Assembly: GCF_001953175.1 (NCBI RefSeq)
Contig: NZ_CP018258.1
Span: forward strand, 2,028,790-2,092,789
DNA length: 64,000 nucleotides
From: Dehalogenimonas formicexedens
GTDB taxonomy: Bacteria > Chloroflexota > Dehalococcoidia > Dehalococcoidales > Dehalococcoidaceae
Direction: 5' to 3'
The notes below the pieces were generated by a model that worked only from the letters and a program-made list of their open reading frames with translations, was not told the origin of the DNA and made no database searches. Below are positions 53,749 through 63,050 of this stretch, piece by piece. Every line of letters begins with the position of its first letter. The stretch's first letter is position 1. The translations under genes and the position numbers were made by a program.

Positions 53749-55022
53749 AACAAATCAGGCGAGGGGACATCCGGCGGCAGGGGGAACTCGGCGGACAGGC
53801 GGGTGCCTTGATTGCCGTTAGGGCCGATCCTGAACTCGCCGCCCAGAGCCAGCACCCGTTCCCTCATGCCGACCAGCCCTGTGGTGCGTTTCTGTATTGA
53901 CGGATCGAAGCCGATGCCGTTATCCGCCACCACGACAGAAAGTTTATCGCCTTTCCTGATGGCGCTCACCAAAACCTGCGAGGCGGCCGCGTGCCGGGTG
54001 ACATTCGTCAACGCCTCCTGGGTGATACGGTAAGCCGCCAGGGCCACCGCGTCCGGCACCTGGTCAATTATCTTATCGATGGTAAATTCGGTCTTGATGC
54101 CGGTGTTCCGTTCAAACTCGCCCGCCATGCATTCCAGCGCCATCGACAGTCCGGCGCTCTTCAGGATGCTGGGAGACAGCGTATGGGACAGGTCGCGGGT
54201 CTTGGCCATGGCTTCCTGGACGCTTTTCTGGGCGTCGCGCAGGATTTTTTCCTCAGGCCGGCGGATCGCCTGGGCGATAAGCAGGGTGGCATATGTTAAA
54301 GTCTGGCCGATATCGTCATGGAGTTCGGTGCCAATGCTGGCCCGTTCCTTTTCCTGGATGTCCACCAGCCGGTTCGCCAGGTCCCTGAGTTCCAACGTCC
54401 GGTTGACAACCTGTTGTTCGAGATCGTCCCGGTACTTCCGGAGTTCCTCATCGGCTTTTTTTCGCTCGGTCACGTCCAGCAGGGCGATGCGATAGCTGGA
54501 AGTGGTACCCTCCGTGTTATAAAGGGGCTCCATGATCAGGTGAGCGTCGAAAGGGATTCGTTTATCGGTGAACATCCTCAGTTCAAAAGTGTAGGCGGGC
54601 GAAGTTTTTTGATAAGGTTTTTTCATGTAGTGGTAGAAATGGTCCCAGTCTTCCCGGTTGACAAATCTGGACAACGGCGCCTTGATCACCTTCATCCTGT
54701 CCGCGTCAAGGATTTTACGGGCGGTGAAATTGATATTTGTGACCCGGTAGTCCCGGTCTAGGATGAGATAACCGACCGGAGCGAAATCAAACAGGCTGGC
54801 GTAGGCGTCTCGTGATTCCTGGAGTTCGACCTGGGCTTCCCGCAGTTCCTCGTTCTGTAACTCCAGCTCCACCTGGTGCACTTCGAGTTCCTGGACTAGT
54901 TCGGCAATGTCATCGGAAGTCAACGAAGCGAGTTTTTCGGGAGCGCCGCGGGCGATCAAACCCTCAGCCGTCTTCCGCAGCGCAGAATTGTTATACTTTC
55001 CGGCCTTTCGCCCCGAAGCCAT
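53745..55022 (-). CDS. PAS-containing sensor histidine kinase (HisKA_3/NarL type)
   Basis: This 425-aa kinase has an N-terminal coiled coil (about 30-75), a PAS domain (LFDFAPVGYLILDRDYRV to about 185) and a HisKA_3 dimerisation helix with His235 in IGTELHDDIGQTL. The HATPase domain has VVADNGIGFDPS and GLVGMRERVLALGG. There is no membrane helix, so it senses in the cytoplasm. No response regulator is adjacent. The stop codon is supplied by a REP palindrome, so the C-terminus may have been altered by its insertion. Confidence 0.93.
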   Translation of the reverse strand: MASGRKAGKYNNSALRKTAEGLIARGAPEKLASLTSDDIAELVQELEVHQVELELQNEELREAQVELQESRDAYASLFDFAPVGYLILDRDYRVTNINFTARKILDADRMKVIKAPLSRFVNREDWDHFYHYMKKPYQKTSPAYTFELRMFTDKRIPFDAHLIMEPLYNTEGTTSSYRIALLDVTERKKADEELRKYRDDLEQQVVNRTLELRDLANRLVDIQEKERASIGTELHDDIGQTLTYATLLIAQAIRRPEEKILRDAQKSVQEAMAKTRDLSHTLSPSILKSAGLSMALECMAGEFERNTGIKTEFTIDKIIDQVPDAVALAAYRITQEALTNVTRHAAASQVLVSAIRKGDKLSVVVADNGIGFDPSIQKRTTGLVGMRERVLALGGEFRIGPNGNQGTRLSAEFPLPPDVPSPDLL

Positions 55023-55108
55023 AGCACGCCCTCGTTAAGATTTATTTACCCGACGACTTCGATTATAGGCCAGTTTTTCTGAAGCCGTTAACAAATAACA
55101 ATCCTTAA

Positions 55109-56368
55109 CTAATTTTCATCTATTTGCTTGTCTTCGGGGGGCTTGCGCTGCCATGGGTGTTCTCTTCCGCCTGAACGGTGTCCCAGCGGCAAGGTCCGCC
55201 CGGTCTGGATGGAGCTGAAGCCGTACCGCTTGCGGATGCGGTCCAGGGCTTTGTCTATGGCCGACGACCGCGCAGACGCACCGATCGAAAGCGGCAGCTG
55301 GTTTTCCCCTTCCGAAAGGTTGGCCACCCCAACCCCCAGCAACCTCACTGCCTGCCGGTTGCTCTCCAGGGCTTTATCCAGCAGTTTCAAGGCCTCATCG
55401 AAGATGACCTCGTTGGAATCCGTCGAATAGCCAAGGCTTCTCTGCCGGGTGATGGCGACAAAATCCGACCAGCGGATCCTGATGTGCACCACTGAGCCTT
55501 TCTGGCCGTATTTGCGGAGCCGGGCGCCGATCTGCTCGGAAAGGTATCTTAAAGTCGCCTCCAGGAACTCCCGGTCGCGGCTGTCGTGGTCGAAGGTGCG
55601 CTCGGTCGAGATCGATTTCGCTTCCGATGGCGGCTGGACGCGGCTGCGGTCGATACCCCTGGCATGTCTCTTCAACATCTCGCCGTAAGAGCCGAACCGG
55701 GAGGTGAGGGAGTCGAGCGGCATGCTGGCCAGTTGACCGAGCGTCCTAATGCCCAGGGAGTTCAAGGCTTTTTCGGTGACCCCGCCCACGCCCGGCATCC
55801 GGCCGATAGGCTGGGGAGCCATGAACGCCGCCTCGCCGCCGACGGGCACCTCCACCATGCCATCCGGCTTGGCCGCCTTGGAAGCCACCTTGGCGGTTAT
55901 CTTGCTGCCCGCCAGGCCTATCGACGCGGCGATGCCGATCTCGTCACGGATGCGTTTCCGGATCTTCTCGCCCATGGCCTTGAGCGATCCGTGGAGGCTC
56001 TCGAAGCCGGTGACTTCAAGGTAGGCTTCATCGATGCCCGCGGGTTCCAGAAAGGGCGAAAAGTCGGCCAATATCGCCATGAATTTCTTGGAAGCTTCGG
56101 AGTATCTGTCCCAGTTACCCCCAATGAAAATGCATTTGGGGCAGCGGCGCTGGGCCTCGACGAGTGACATACCTGAAAAAACGCCGAACTTTCTCGCTTC
56201 GTATGACGCCGTTGTCACCACACCGCGGCCTTCACCGGGGATGCCGCCGACGGCGACGGGTTTGCCTTTGAGGGAGGGATCGAAGACCTGTTCTACCGAG
56301 ACGAAGAAGGCGTCCAGGTCGATGTGCATGATGCGCCGGGGCTTTTCGGGGAAGGTGTCGTCCGCCAT
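55109..56368 (-). CDS. dinB: DNA polymerase IV
   Basis: This 419-aa Y-family polymerase has MHIDLDAFFVSVEQ with Asp17, the YEARKFGVFSGMSL finger, PAGIDEAYLEVTG with the catalytic Asp-Glu, and the little-finger region. QLPLS near the C-terminus resembles a beta-clamp-binding motif. ATG 56368 overlaps the DUF951 stop (TGATG); a longer frame runs back through that gene and is rejected. It performs translesion synthesis. Confidence 0.94.
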   Translation of the reverse strand: MADDTFPEKPRRIMHIDLDAFFVSVEQVFDPSLKGKPVAVGGIPGEGRGVVTTASYEARKFGVFSGMSLVEAQRRCPKCIFIGGNWDRYSEASKKFMAILADFSPFLEPAGIDEAYLEVTGFESLHGSLKAMGEKIRKRIRDEIGIAASIGLAGSKITAKVASKAAKPDGMVEVPVGGEAAFMAPQPIGRMPGVGGVTEKALNSLGIRTLGQLASMPLDSLTSRFGSYGEMLKRHARGIDRSRVQPPSEAKSISTERTFDHDSRDREFLEATLRYLSEQIGARLRKYGQKGSVVHIRIRWSDFVAITRQRSLGYSTDSNEVIFDEALKLLDKALESNRQAVRLLGVGVANLSEGENQLPLSIGASARSSAIDKALDRIRKRYGFSSIQTGRTLPLGHRSGGREHPWQRKPPEDKQIDEN

Positions 56369-56556
56369 CACTCGCCTCGCGAGACGAAGGTTTTGATCCG
56401 CTTTTCGATGTCTGAGCGGGGGATCAGAAGGCGATGCTTGCAGGTGTTGCAAATGATGCCGATGTCGGCACCCAGGCGGTAGACCGTCCACTCGTAGCCG
56501 CCGCACGGGTGGGGTTTTCTCAGTCGAAGGACATCGTTAAGCTTGAAATCGACCAT
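56368..56556 (-). CDS. DUF951 family protein
   Basis: This 62-aa protein matches the DUF951 pattern, with VLRLRKPHPCGGYEWTVYRLGADIG (core KPHPCGG), then ICNTCKHRLLIPR. A small nucleic-acid-binding role is often guessed, but the function is unknown. It overlaps the dinB start and the upstream GNAT gene end, so the three are co-transcribed. Confidence 0.9.
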   Translation of the reverse strand: MVDFKLNDVLRLRKPHPCGGYEWTVYRLGADIGIICNTCKHRLLIPRSDIEKRIKTFVSRGE

Positions 56557-57079
56557 CGTCCTGCCAGTCCCGCTTCAAAAATTCCCATGATGACGTGCCG
56601 CCATCGCGGCTTACGATTTTGAAACCCGTTTTTTCAAGCACCTTTTCCGAAGCCGGGTTGACCACGGCGGTGGCGGTTATGGCGTGACAATCCGGATGTT
56701 GGAAAGCCCACGCTCTGAGTGCCTCCAGGGATTCGGTGATGTAGCCTTGGTTGCGCCAGGCTTGATCGATGCCGTAACCGACCTCAACGCGGCCGGTTGC
56801 GTCCGGGACCCCCTTGAAACCGATCATCCCGGATCCAAAAAGGGGCTCTTTCAAAACGACGAGCCAATAGGTGAGCCATGGATGGGCTTCCTGCGGAGCG
56901 CTCTTCAGTTTCTCCAGTTTTATCCCGAGAGCCCGGCTCAGATTGGCGTCGACAATAGAACGGGAAACCTGGAAGCCCAGTTCTGCTTCAAGGGCTGCGA
57001 CATCGTTCAGGTATTTAAAGAGTTGCCCGGCTGTAAGATCAAACAATTCCAGGCGCGGGGCGATGATTTTTTCGACCAT
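56537..57079 (-). CDS. GNAT family N-acetyltransferase
   Basis: This 180-aa protein has VEVGYGIDQAWRNQGYITESLEAL as its acetyl-CoA loop and VNPASEKVLEKTGFKIV near the C-terminus, the RimJ/RimL-type pattern. It is not closely similar to the GNAT at 2.9 kb. The substrate is unknown. It ends inside the DUF951 start by 20 bp. Confidence 0.85.
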   Translation of the reverse strand: MVEKIIAPRLELFDLTAGQLFKYLNDVAALEAELGFQVSRSIVDANLSRALGIKLEKLKSAPQEAHPWLTYWLVVLKEPLFGSGMIGFKGVPDATGRVEVGYGIDQAWRNQGYITESLEALRAWAFQHPDCHAITATAVVNPASEKVLEKTGFKIVSRDGGTSSWEFLKRDWQDDGRFQA

Positions 57080-57124
57080 GGGATGATTATGGTGGGGCGG
57101 CCGGACAAATGCAACGATTAATTG

Positions 57125-57916
57125 TCAGGCCAGAAAACGGTTGATCTCGTCCCGCAGCTTCAAGGCCGCCGAGCGGGCGGCAGCGGCGTAATCCAGCCCG
57201 CTGGAGGCGTAGATCACCTGGCGGGAGACATTGATGATCCCCAGCCCCTCTTCGGTTATACCGTTTTTGACAGAGAGTTCCAGTGAGCCGCCCTGTGACC
57301 CGACACCGGGGATGAGGAGGGGCAGGGTGGGATGGCTCTCGCGGATGGTTTTGAGTTCATCTGGCTGGGTGGCGCCGACCACCAGGCCGAGGTTGCCGTT
57401 TTTATTCCAGGATTCCACCTTGTCGGCGACGACCTGATATAGCGGCTTCCCGCCGCAATCGAGCGACTGAAAGTCCGCTGAGCCGGGGTTTGAAGTACGG
57501 CAGAGAACGAAGATTCCCTTGTCTTTATATTCGATGAAGGGTTCGAGCGAGTCATAGCCCATGTAGGGGTTGACGGTGACGGCGTCGGCGCCCAGTTCAT
57601 CGAATGCGGATCTGGCGTAGGCTTTAGCGGTGTTGCCGATATCGCCGCGCTTGGCGTCCAGGATGACCGGGATGTTGCGGGGCGTGGCTTCGATTATGTT
57701 CTTCAGGATGCGCCAGCCATCCGGTCCCAGGGCCTCGAAAAAGGCGATGTTGGGCTTATAGGCGCAGACCAAATCGTAAGTGGCGCCGATAATCGCCCGG
57801 CAAAATTCTTCAACCCCGACGCCTTCGGGAAGCCTGGCGGGTTCGGGATCGAGCCCCACGCACAGGCAGCTCTCGTTATGGCGTCGAGCACCGCCGATCT
57901 TGGTCAAAAAATTCAT
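57125..57916 (-). CDS. pyrF: Orotidine 5'-phosphate decarboxylase (type 2)
   Basis: This 263-aa enzyme of UMP synthesis has the catalytic DAKRGDIGNTAKAY motif, CVGLDPEPARLP near the N-terminus and IPGVGSQGGSLE at the phosphate site. The frame extends to 58021, but MNFLTKIGGARRHNES at 57916 is the usual start of this type. No other pyr genes are adjacent. Confidence 0.94.
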   Translation of the reverse strand: MNFLTKIGGARRHNESCLCVGLDPEPARLPEGVGVEEFCRAIIGATYDLVCAYKPNIAFFEALGPDGWRILKNIIEATPRNIPVILDAKRGDIGNTAKAYARSAFDELGADAVTVNPYMGYDSLEPFIEYKDKGIFVLCRTSNPGSADFQSLDCGGKPLYQVVADKVESWNKNGNLGLVVGATQPDELKTIRESHPTLPLLIPGVGSQGGSLELSVKNGITEEGLGIINVSRQVIYASSGLDYAAAARSAALKLRDEINRFLA

Positions 57917-58002
57917 CGGCACAATACTAGCAGTGTGTATCAGTGGTTTCAAGATGTTATGTTCCAGTACTTTAGGTTTATTTGTAGATTCTTCCCGGCA
58001 GG

Positions 58003-58031
58003 TTGCATCAAGTCCCGGCATCCCGTATAAT
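58003..58031 (+). promoter_or_regulatory. rpsT promoter
   Basis: TTGCAT (58003-58008) and TATAAT (58026-58031) are 17 bp apart, 42 bp before the TTG start. Confidence 0.75.
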
Positions 58032-58073
58032 CATATGCTTGTTGTCAGTGTATAAGTTTTAGGAGGCATCCCT

Positions 58074-58334
58074 TTGGCCAATATCAAGAGCTCAATTAAA
58101 GATATCATCACCTCGGCGAAGAAGACCGAGCGGAACCGCGCCGCCACCAGCGGCCTGAAGACCGCCATCCGGAAGGCTGATAAAGCCATTGCCGCCAAGG
58201 CTCCCACCGCCAAAGAAGCGGTAGCCGCCAGCCAGAGCGCCCTGGACGTGGCCGCCAAGAAGAAACTGATCCACCCCAACACCGCGGCCCGCAAGAAGAG
58301 CCGGATGGCCAAAAAGCTCAACGCCGTCAAATAA
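58074..58334 (+). CDS. rpsT: 30S ribosomal protein S20
   Basis: This 86-aa basic protein has the S20 pattern ([21 protein letters not shown] at the start, and [18 protein letters not shown] at the end). TTG 58074 is the start, with TAGGAGG at 58059-58065. A consensus promoter and terminator make it a single-gene unit. Autoregulation through a poor start codon is known for S20 in E. coli, which also uses a non-ATG start. Confidence 0.96.
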   Translation: MANIKSSIKDIITSAKKTERNRAATSGLKTAIRKADKAIAAKAPTAKEAVAASQSALDVAAKKKLIHPNTAARKKSRMAKKLNAVK

Positions 58335-58357
58335 TTTTACTTTCGACTGGAATTCAA

Positions 58358-58385
58358 AGAGAGGCTTTTTTAGCCTCTCTTTTTT
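58358..58385 (+). terminator. rpsT terminator
   Basis: AGAGAGGCT and AGCCTCTCT form a 9-bp stem with a T-rich loop, followed by TTTTT. Confidence 0.93.
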
Positions 58386-58422
58386 GTTGTCCCCACGTTT
58401 AACTTGTAGTAAATTAAGCCTA

Positions 58423-59469
58423 ATGCAGCAAGACGCCGGATGCCCGACAACTTTATCTACCTTCGATAAACTGCTGACCCTCTGGATCTTCCTCGCCATG
58501 GCGGCCGGACTGCTCCTGAGTTTCCTCGTCCCGTCTTTCAGCAACGCCATCAGCTCATTTTCAGCCGGCACGACATCGATACCCATCGCCGCGGGGCTGA
58601 TACTCATGATGTACCCGCCCCTGGCCAAGGTGAAATATGAGGAACTGGGCAAGGTCTTCAGAAACTGGAGAATCCTCGGCCTGTCGTTGATCCAGAACTG
58701 GTTGATCGGTCCGGTGCTCATGTTTGCCCTGGCGGTCATTTTCCTGCGCGCCTACCCGGACTACATGACCGGGCTTATTCTCATCGGCCTGGCCCGCTGC
58801 ATTGCCATGGTCATCGTGTGGAACGAACTGGCCAGGGGAGATTCCGAGTACGCGGCGGGGCTGGTCGCCTTTAATTCGATCTTCCAGATCGTCTTCTATT
58901 CAGTGTTCGCCTACGTTTTTATCACCGTCCTGCCGCCGTATTTCGGCCTGAGCGGGACGCTGGTAAAAATATCGATTCTCGACGTGGCCAGGAGCGTCTT
59001 GATCTACCTGGGCATCCCGTTCTTTGCCGGGATGCTGACCCGCCGGTACCTGATCCGGCGGCGCGGCAGGGAATGGTATGACCAGCGCTTCATTCCGCGC
59101 ATCAGCCCGATAACGCTGGTGGCGCTGCTTTTCACCATCGTAGTGATGTTCTCACTGAAGGGCGACGTCATCCTCAGCCTGCCTCTGGATGTCCTGAGGA
59201 TTGCCTTGCCGCTGCTGGTCTACTTCGTGATCATGTTCTTCGTGTCGTTCTATCTTGGCCGGAAAGCCGGCGCCGATTACCGGCAGACAGCCGCAATTTC
59301 CTTCACCGCGGCGTCAAACAATTTCGAACTGGCGATAGCGGTGGCGGTGGCGGTTTTCGGAATAGGCTCCGGGGTGGCCTTCGCGGCCGTCATCGGGCCC
59401 CTGGTGGAAGTCCCGGTCCTGATATCTCTGGTAAACGTCGCCCTGCATTTTCAGAGGCGTTATTTCTAA
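58423..59469 (+). CDS. acr3: Arsenite efflux transporter, ACR3 family
   Basis: This 348-aa protein has about ten helices. It has the ACR3 core Cys in [17 protein letters not shown] and the Glu in [17 protein letters not shown]. It expels arsenite. ATG 58423 is chosen; the earlier frame begins inside the rpsT terminator. No arsR or arsC is adjacent, so control is not evident. Confidence 0.93.
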   Translation: MQQDAGCPTTLSTFDKLLTLWIFLAMAAGLLLSFLVPSFSNAISSFSAGTTSIPIAAGLILMMYPPLAKVKYEELGKVFRNWRILGLSLIQNWLIGPVLMFALAVIFLRAYPDYMTGLILIGLARCIAMVIVWNELARGDSEYAAGLVAFNSIFQIVFYSVFAYVFITVLPPYFGLSGTLVKISILDVARSVLIYLGIPFFAGMLTRRYLIRRRGREWYDQRFIPRISPITLVALLFTIVVMFSLKGDVILSLPLDVLRIALPLLVYFVIMFFVSFYLGRKAGADYRQTAAISFTAASNNFELAIAVAVAVFGIGSGVAFAAVIGPLVEVPVLISLVNVALHFQRRYF

Positions 59470-59497
59470 TTTGCCGCGACTGGGCTGCGGAACCGGG

Positions 59498-60097
59498 TCA
59501 ATCCCGGTACATGCCATTCGCGCTGATGTAACCGGCAACCGGCGGCGGCACCAGGTGGCTGACAGGCTGGCCTAACCTGACCAGTTGCCTTATAGCCGTC
59601 GCCGAGACATCGATCTCCGGTTCGGTCAGAATCACCGTCCGAGCCGCGATTCCCGGCACCCGCGCGTCAAGCTCGTGCAGGTCCGGCCGCGTCGAGCCCA
59701 CCCTCGGCGCCGCCACCAGGCAAGCCGCCTGGATGATCCGGTCGGGATGGTGCCAGGAAGGGAGAGACGTCAGGTTGTCCCAGCCGAGGATGAAGTACAG
59801 TTCATCGCCAGGATACTGGGCCTTGAGTTCCTGGAGGGTTTGCCAGGTGTAGGACGGTCCGGGGCGCCTGACCTCCAGGTCGCTTACCGAGTAATATGAT
59901 TTCCCCGCGGTCGCCAGCCTGATCATCTCCAACCGCTGTTGGGCGGGAGACACTTTCATCGATGCTTTCACCCACGGCAGGCCGGCCGGGATGAATACTA
60001 TCCGGTCTAGGCACAGTTTCCGGCGGGCTTCTTCAGCTATCTGGAGGTGGCCGACATGGGGCGGGTCGAAGGTGCCGCCCAGAAGCCCGAGTCTCAC
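59498..60097 (-). CDS. nadD: Nicotinate-nucleotide adenylyltransferase
   Basis: This 199-aa enzyme of NAD synthesis has GGTFDPPHVGHLQIAEEA and the C-terminal VSATAIRQLV (ISSTxIR type). GTG 60097 overlaps the obg stop by 4 bp (GTGA) and starts just before the nucleotide loop; a longer frame within obg is rejected. Confidence 0.94.
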   Translation of the reverse strand: MRLGLLGGTFDPPHVGHLQIAEEARRKLCLDRIVFIPAGLPWVKASMKVSPAQQRLEMIRLATAGKSYYSVSDLEVRRPGPSYTWQTLQELKAQYPGDELYFILGWDNLTSLPSWHHPDRIIQAACLVAAPRVGSTRPDLHELDARVPGIAARTVILTEPEIDVSATAIRQLVRLGQPVSHLVPPPVAGYISANGMYRD

Positions 60098-61350
60098 CAG
60101 TAAAACTCCCCTTTGCCGATAAAGAGTTTCTCGCCGGGCTGGATCCTGGCGGCTTTGATGGCCCTCAACACGCCCCAGCGCCACAACTCCCCCAGGATCT
60201 GGCGCCGGACCTCGGGGTCGTTGAGGTCGGAACCGGCCACCAGGCGCTCGTATTCGTCAGAATGAACGTGGTAACCGTCGGCGTCCCGGGTGACTTCCAC
60301 TTTCTCCCGCTGGGGCGCCGGCCGGAACACCTTGATCGGTTCTTCATTGTCCGTTTCCGGAGATTTTTCAGGTTCGGAAAGGACCCGGTCCAGTTCGGCC
60401 AGCAGTGTTTCGACACCCTCGCCGGTAGCCGCGGAGATAAAGACGGCTTTATGCCCTGCCGCCTTGAACATTTCCTTAAGGACCGGTATGCGGCTTTTAA
60501 CCACCGGCAGGTCGATCTTGTTGACCGCGATTATCTGCTCTTTCCGGGCCAGGAGCGGGTCGTACAACAGCAGTTCGGTATTGATCTTGACCATGTCGTT
60601 CACCGGTTCGGCGGAGGACCCGTCGAGGAGATGCACCAGCACCCGGGTCCGGGCGACATGGCGCAAAAACTGCAGCCCCAGGCCCTTACCCAGGTGGGCG
60701 CCTTCGATCAGGCCGGGAACATCGGCCACCACCCAGCTGTGCCCGCCCGCGGCGACGACGCCAAGGGCCGGTTCCAGGGTGGTGAAAGGATAATCGGCGA
60801 CCTTTGGTCTGGCCGCCGAAATGGCCGAAAGCAACGACGATTTGCCGGCATTGGGTAATCCGATGATGCCGGCGTCGGCGATAAGTTTCAGCTCCAAAGA
60901 CAGGGTTTTGGTCTCACCGGGCACGCCCACCTGCGCCAGCCGCGGCGCCTGGTTGGTGGAACCGGCAAAATGGGGGTTGCCCAGGCCGCCTTTACCGCCC
61001 TTGGCGACAACGACGCGTTCCCCGTTATGGGACAGGTCGGCCAGCACCTCGCCGGTGTCTTTGTCGCGGATTACGGTGCCGACCGGCAGGTTGATGACCA
61101 CATCCTCGCCGCTTTTGCCGTACTTCTTCTGCCCCTGGCCGCGGGCGCCGTCACCGGCCTTGAAATGGCGCTGGTGGCGGTATTTCATCAGGCTGCCGAT
61201 ATCTTTATCGGCTTCGATGATGACATCGCCGCCTCGGCCGCCGTCGCCGCCGTCCGGCCCGCCGCGGGGGACATATTTCTCATGCCGGAAGGTAGCCACT
61301 CCTCGCCCGCCGTCGCCGCTTTTAACTTCGATTTCTGCCTGATCTATCAA
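60094..61350 (-). CDS. obg: GTPase Obg/CgtA
   Basis: This 418-aa protein has the Gly-rich Obg fold (SGDGGRGVATFRHEKYVPRG), the G domain (GLPNAGKSSLLSAIS, DVPGLIEGAHLGKGLG, NKIDLP) and a C-terminal OCT domain ending KLFIGKGEFYW. It takes part in 50S assembly and stress responses. The start is TTG 61350. It is coupled to nadD. Confidence 0.96.
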   Translation of the reverse strand: MIDQAEIEVKSGDGGRGVATFRHEKYVPRGGPDGGDGGRGGDVIIEADKDIGSLMKYRHQRHFKAGDGARGQGQKKYGKSGEDVVINLPVGTVIRDKDTGEVLADLSHNGERVVVAKGGKGGLGNPHFAGSTNQAPRLAQVGVPGETKTLSLELKLIADAGIIGLPNAGKSSLLSAISAARPKVADYPFTTLEPALGVVAAGGHSWVVADVPGLIEGAHLGKGLGLQFLRHVARTRVLVHLLDGSSAEPVNDMVKINTELLLYDPLLARKEQIIAVNKIDLPVVKSRIPVLKEMFKAAGHKAVFISAATGEGVETLLAELDRVLSEPEKSPETDNEEPIKVFRPAPQREKVEVTRDADGYHVHSDEYERLVAGSDLNDPEVRRQILGELWRWGVLRAIKAARIQPGEKLFIGKGEFYW

Positions 61351-61736
61351 TTATCGAGTCCGTTTCAATGTGTTATTCAATTTGTTTCAGTATATCAAAA
61401 TAAGATGGCTTTAACAGTTGTATTTATAGGGACGATATCTTACCGCTCCTGTAATCCAGAACCGGGGTCATTTCAATCGTACCGGCGCCGCCGGTTATCG
61501 AATGTTGCGGCGGCTTATCTAAAAGTTATTGCCCTTTCGCCGTTAGACAGGGTCTTGATTATCTAAAGGGCAAACAATTTTTAGCCCTGGATGCCGCCCG
61601 GACGGGGATCGGCCGCCCACCGAGCGCCATAACAAATTGTTATTAAATGCCGCCGCCGCTGGATTTCGATAACTTTTTGTTATAACTAAAGATGGGGACG
61701 GCCTGAGCCGCCCCCATCTGTGAGCCAAAGCTGATT
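61351..61736. other. Gap upstream of obg, with ATAAC/GTTAT palindromes
   Basis: No gene is seen in this gap. ATAACAA-A-TTGTTAT (61628-61642) and ATAAC-TTTTT-GTTAT (61668-61682) share half-sites and are centred 40 bp apart. A possible obg -10 with TGn extension (TGATATACT, ending near 61389 on the minus strand) is also visible. The right side holds the terminator of the metallopeptidase gene. Confidence 0.45.
61690..61719 (-). terminator. Terminator-like hairpin after the YugP-type gene
   Basis: AGATGGGG and CCCCATCT form the outer stem with a GC-rich inner part. On the minus strand only CTTTAGTTATAAC follows, so the T-run is weak. Confidence 0.55.
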
Positions 61737-62450
61737 TTAGCGGCGGCCGCCGCCGCCTCCGGTGAGCAACAGGACCCAGTACAGGAGCTGGCCGACCGCG
61801 GCAAGCAGGGCTGCCACATAGGTCAGAGCTGCCGCGGAAAGGACGGCGCTGGCGCCGCTGGCCTCGGACACGGAAGCCAGTCCGGTCGAGCGGAGCATTG
61901 ACCGGGCCCGAGACGAAGCATCGAATTCGACCGGCAGGGTCACGAAGGTGAAGAGGACCGCCACGCCGAAAAGGGCCACGCCCAGCCAGGCGAGGTTCAG
62001 CCCGAAGGCCGCGCCGCCGCCGGCGAGCAGGATGCCGATGAAGATCAGAATAAAACCGAAGTTGGAGCCGACACTGGCCACCGGGGCCAGGGCGCTGCGG
62101 ATCTGCATCGGGGCGTAGGCCTGGGCGTGCTGCACCGCGTGGCCGACTTCATGGGCGACGATGCCCATCGAGGCTACCGAGGCCTTGTTGGCCACATCGG
62201 GAGACAGCCGCAGGATCTTGACCCGGGGATCATAGTGGTCGGAGAGCTTGCCCTTGGTCAGTTCGACCTGGACGTTCTGCAGGTTATTCTGGTCCAGGAG
62301 CCATCGGGCCACCTGGAGTCCGGTCATATTGCGGTCGTTAGCCACCTTGGAATATTTGCCGAAGGTGGAAGACACCTTCCACTGGGCATAAAGCATCAGC
62401 AGAAGAGGGGGAACGATCAAAGCCAGGTAGAGGCCCCAGCCACCCAACAT
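61737..62450 (-). CDS. Zinc metallopeptidase, YugP type
   Basis: This 237-aa membrane protein has an N-terminal helix, the HEVGHAVQHAQAY zinc motif (HExxH), and helices near 125-160 and 210-230. ATG 62450 is favoured by GGAGG at 62458-62462. The end is rich in Gly and Arg (GGGGGRR). Its target is unknown. Confidence 0.9.
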   Translation of the reverse strand: MLGGWGLYLALIVPPLLLMLYAQWKVSSTFGKYSKVANDRNMTGLQVARWLLDQNNLQNVQVELTKGKLSDHYDPRVKILRLSPDVANKASVASMGIVAHEVGHAVQHAQAYAPMQIRSALAPVASVGSNFGFILIFIGILLAGGGAAFGLNLAWLGVALFGVAVLFTFVTLPVEFDASSRARSMLRSTGLASVSEASGASAVLSAAALTYVAALLAAVGQLLYWVLLLTGGGGGRR

Positions 62451-62592
62451 ATCAAGAACCTCCATTACATAACGATAGGTACCGGTTAGAGTATACCAGA
62501 ATTTTGCGGTGAGAGACAATAATCATGTTCTATATGACCAAATTTGTCTATTGAAGTGATACAATAGGGGCTTGAACAGGAGGAAAAAAACG

Positions 62593-63044
62593 ATGAATAT
62601 CCAGGTGGTCAACAAACCCGCCCAACCGGTGGCGTTCATCAGGACCCGTGTCCCTCAAGCTGAACTACCCCAGACCATCGGCGAAGCCTATACGAAGATC
62701 ATGGAATACCTGCCGCGCGCCGGATCGCAGTTGGCCGGCGAACCCTACGCGGCCTATTACAACATGGATCCGCAGGCATTGGATGTCGAGCTGGGCTTTC
62801 CGGTGCCGGGACAGCTTCAGCCTCAGGACGACATCAGGTTCCGGGAAATCCCGCCGCGCTGACCGCCTCGGCCCTTTACAAAGGTCCGTACGCCAAGATG
62901 GAAACCGCCTACGGCGAAATCATGAAATGGCTGGAGGAGACCGGGTTGAAACCGGCGGGGCCATGGTTTGAGTTTTACCTGAATTCCCCCCAGGAGGTGC
63001 CGGAGAGCGAACTGCTGACCAGGATCGAGGTTCCGGTAGGGTAG
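62593..63044 (+). pseudogene. GyrI-like/AraC effector-binding domain protein with a frameshift
   Basis: ATG 62593 follows AGGAGG at 62578-62583. The first frame encodes VVNKPAQPVAFIRTRVPQAE to ELGFPVPGQLQPQDDIRFRE and stops at 62860-62862. Homology goes on in the -1 frame from about 62852 (PAALTASALYKGPYAKMETA) to TAG 63042-63044, ending ELLTRIEVPVG. Together they make about 150 residues, the size of a GyrI-like domain that binds small hydrophobic ligands. It is either a recent pseudogene or a sequence error. Confidence 0.82.
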
Positions 63045-63050
63045 TTGGAA

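Noticed and set aside
52604..53750. The repeated palindromes as a CRISPR array.
   Set aside because: The units alternate in orientation, are palindromic and irregularly placed around a transposase gene, and there are no cas genes or uniform spacers.
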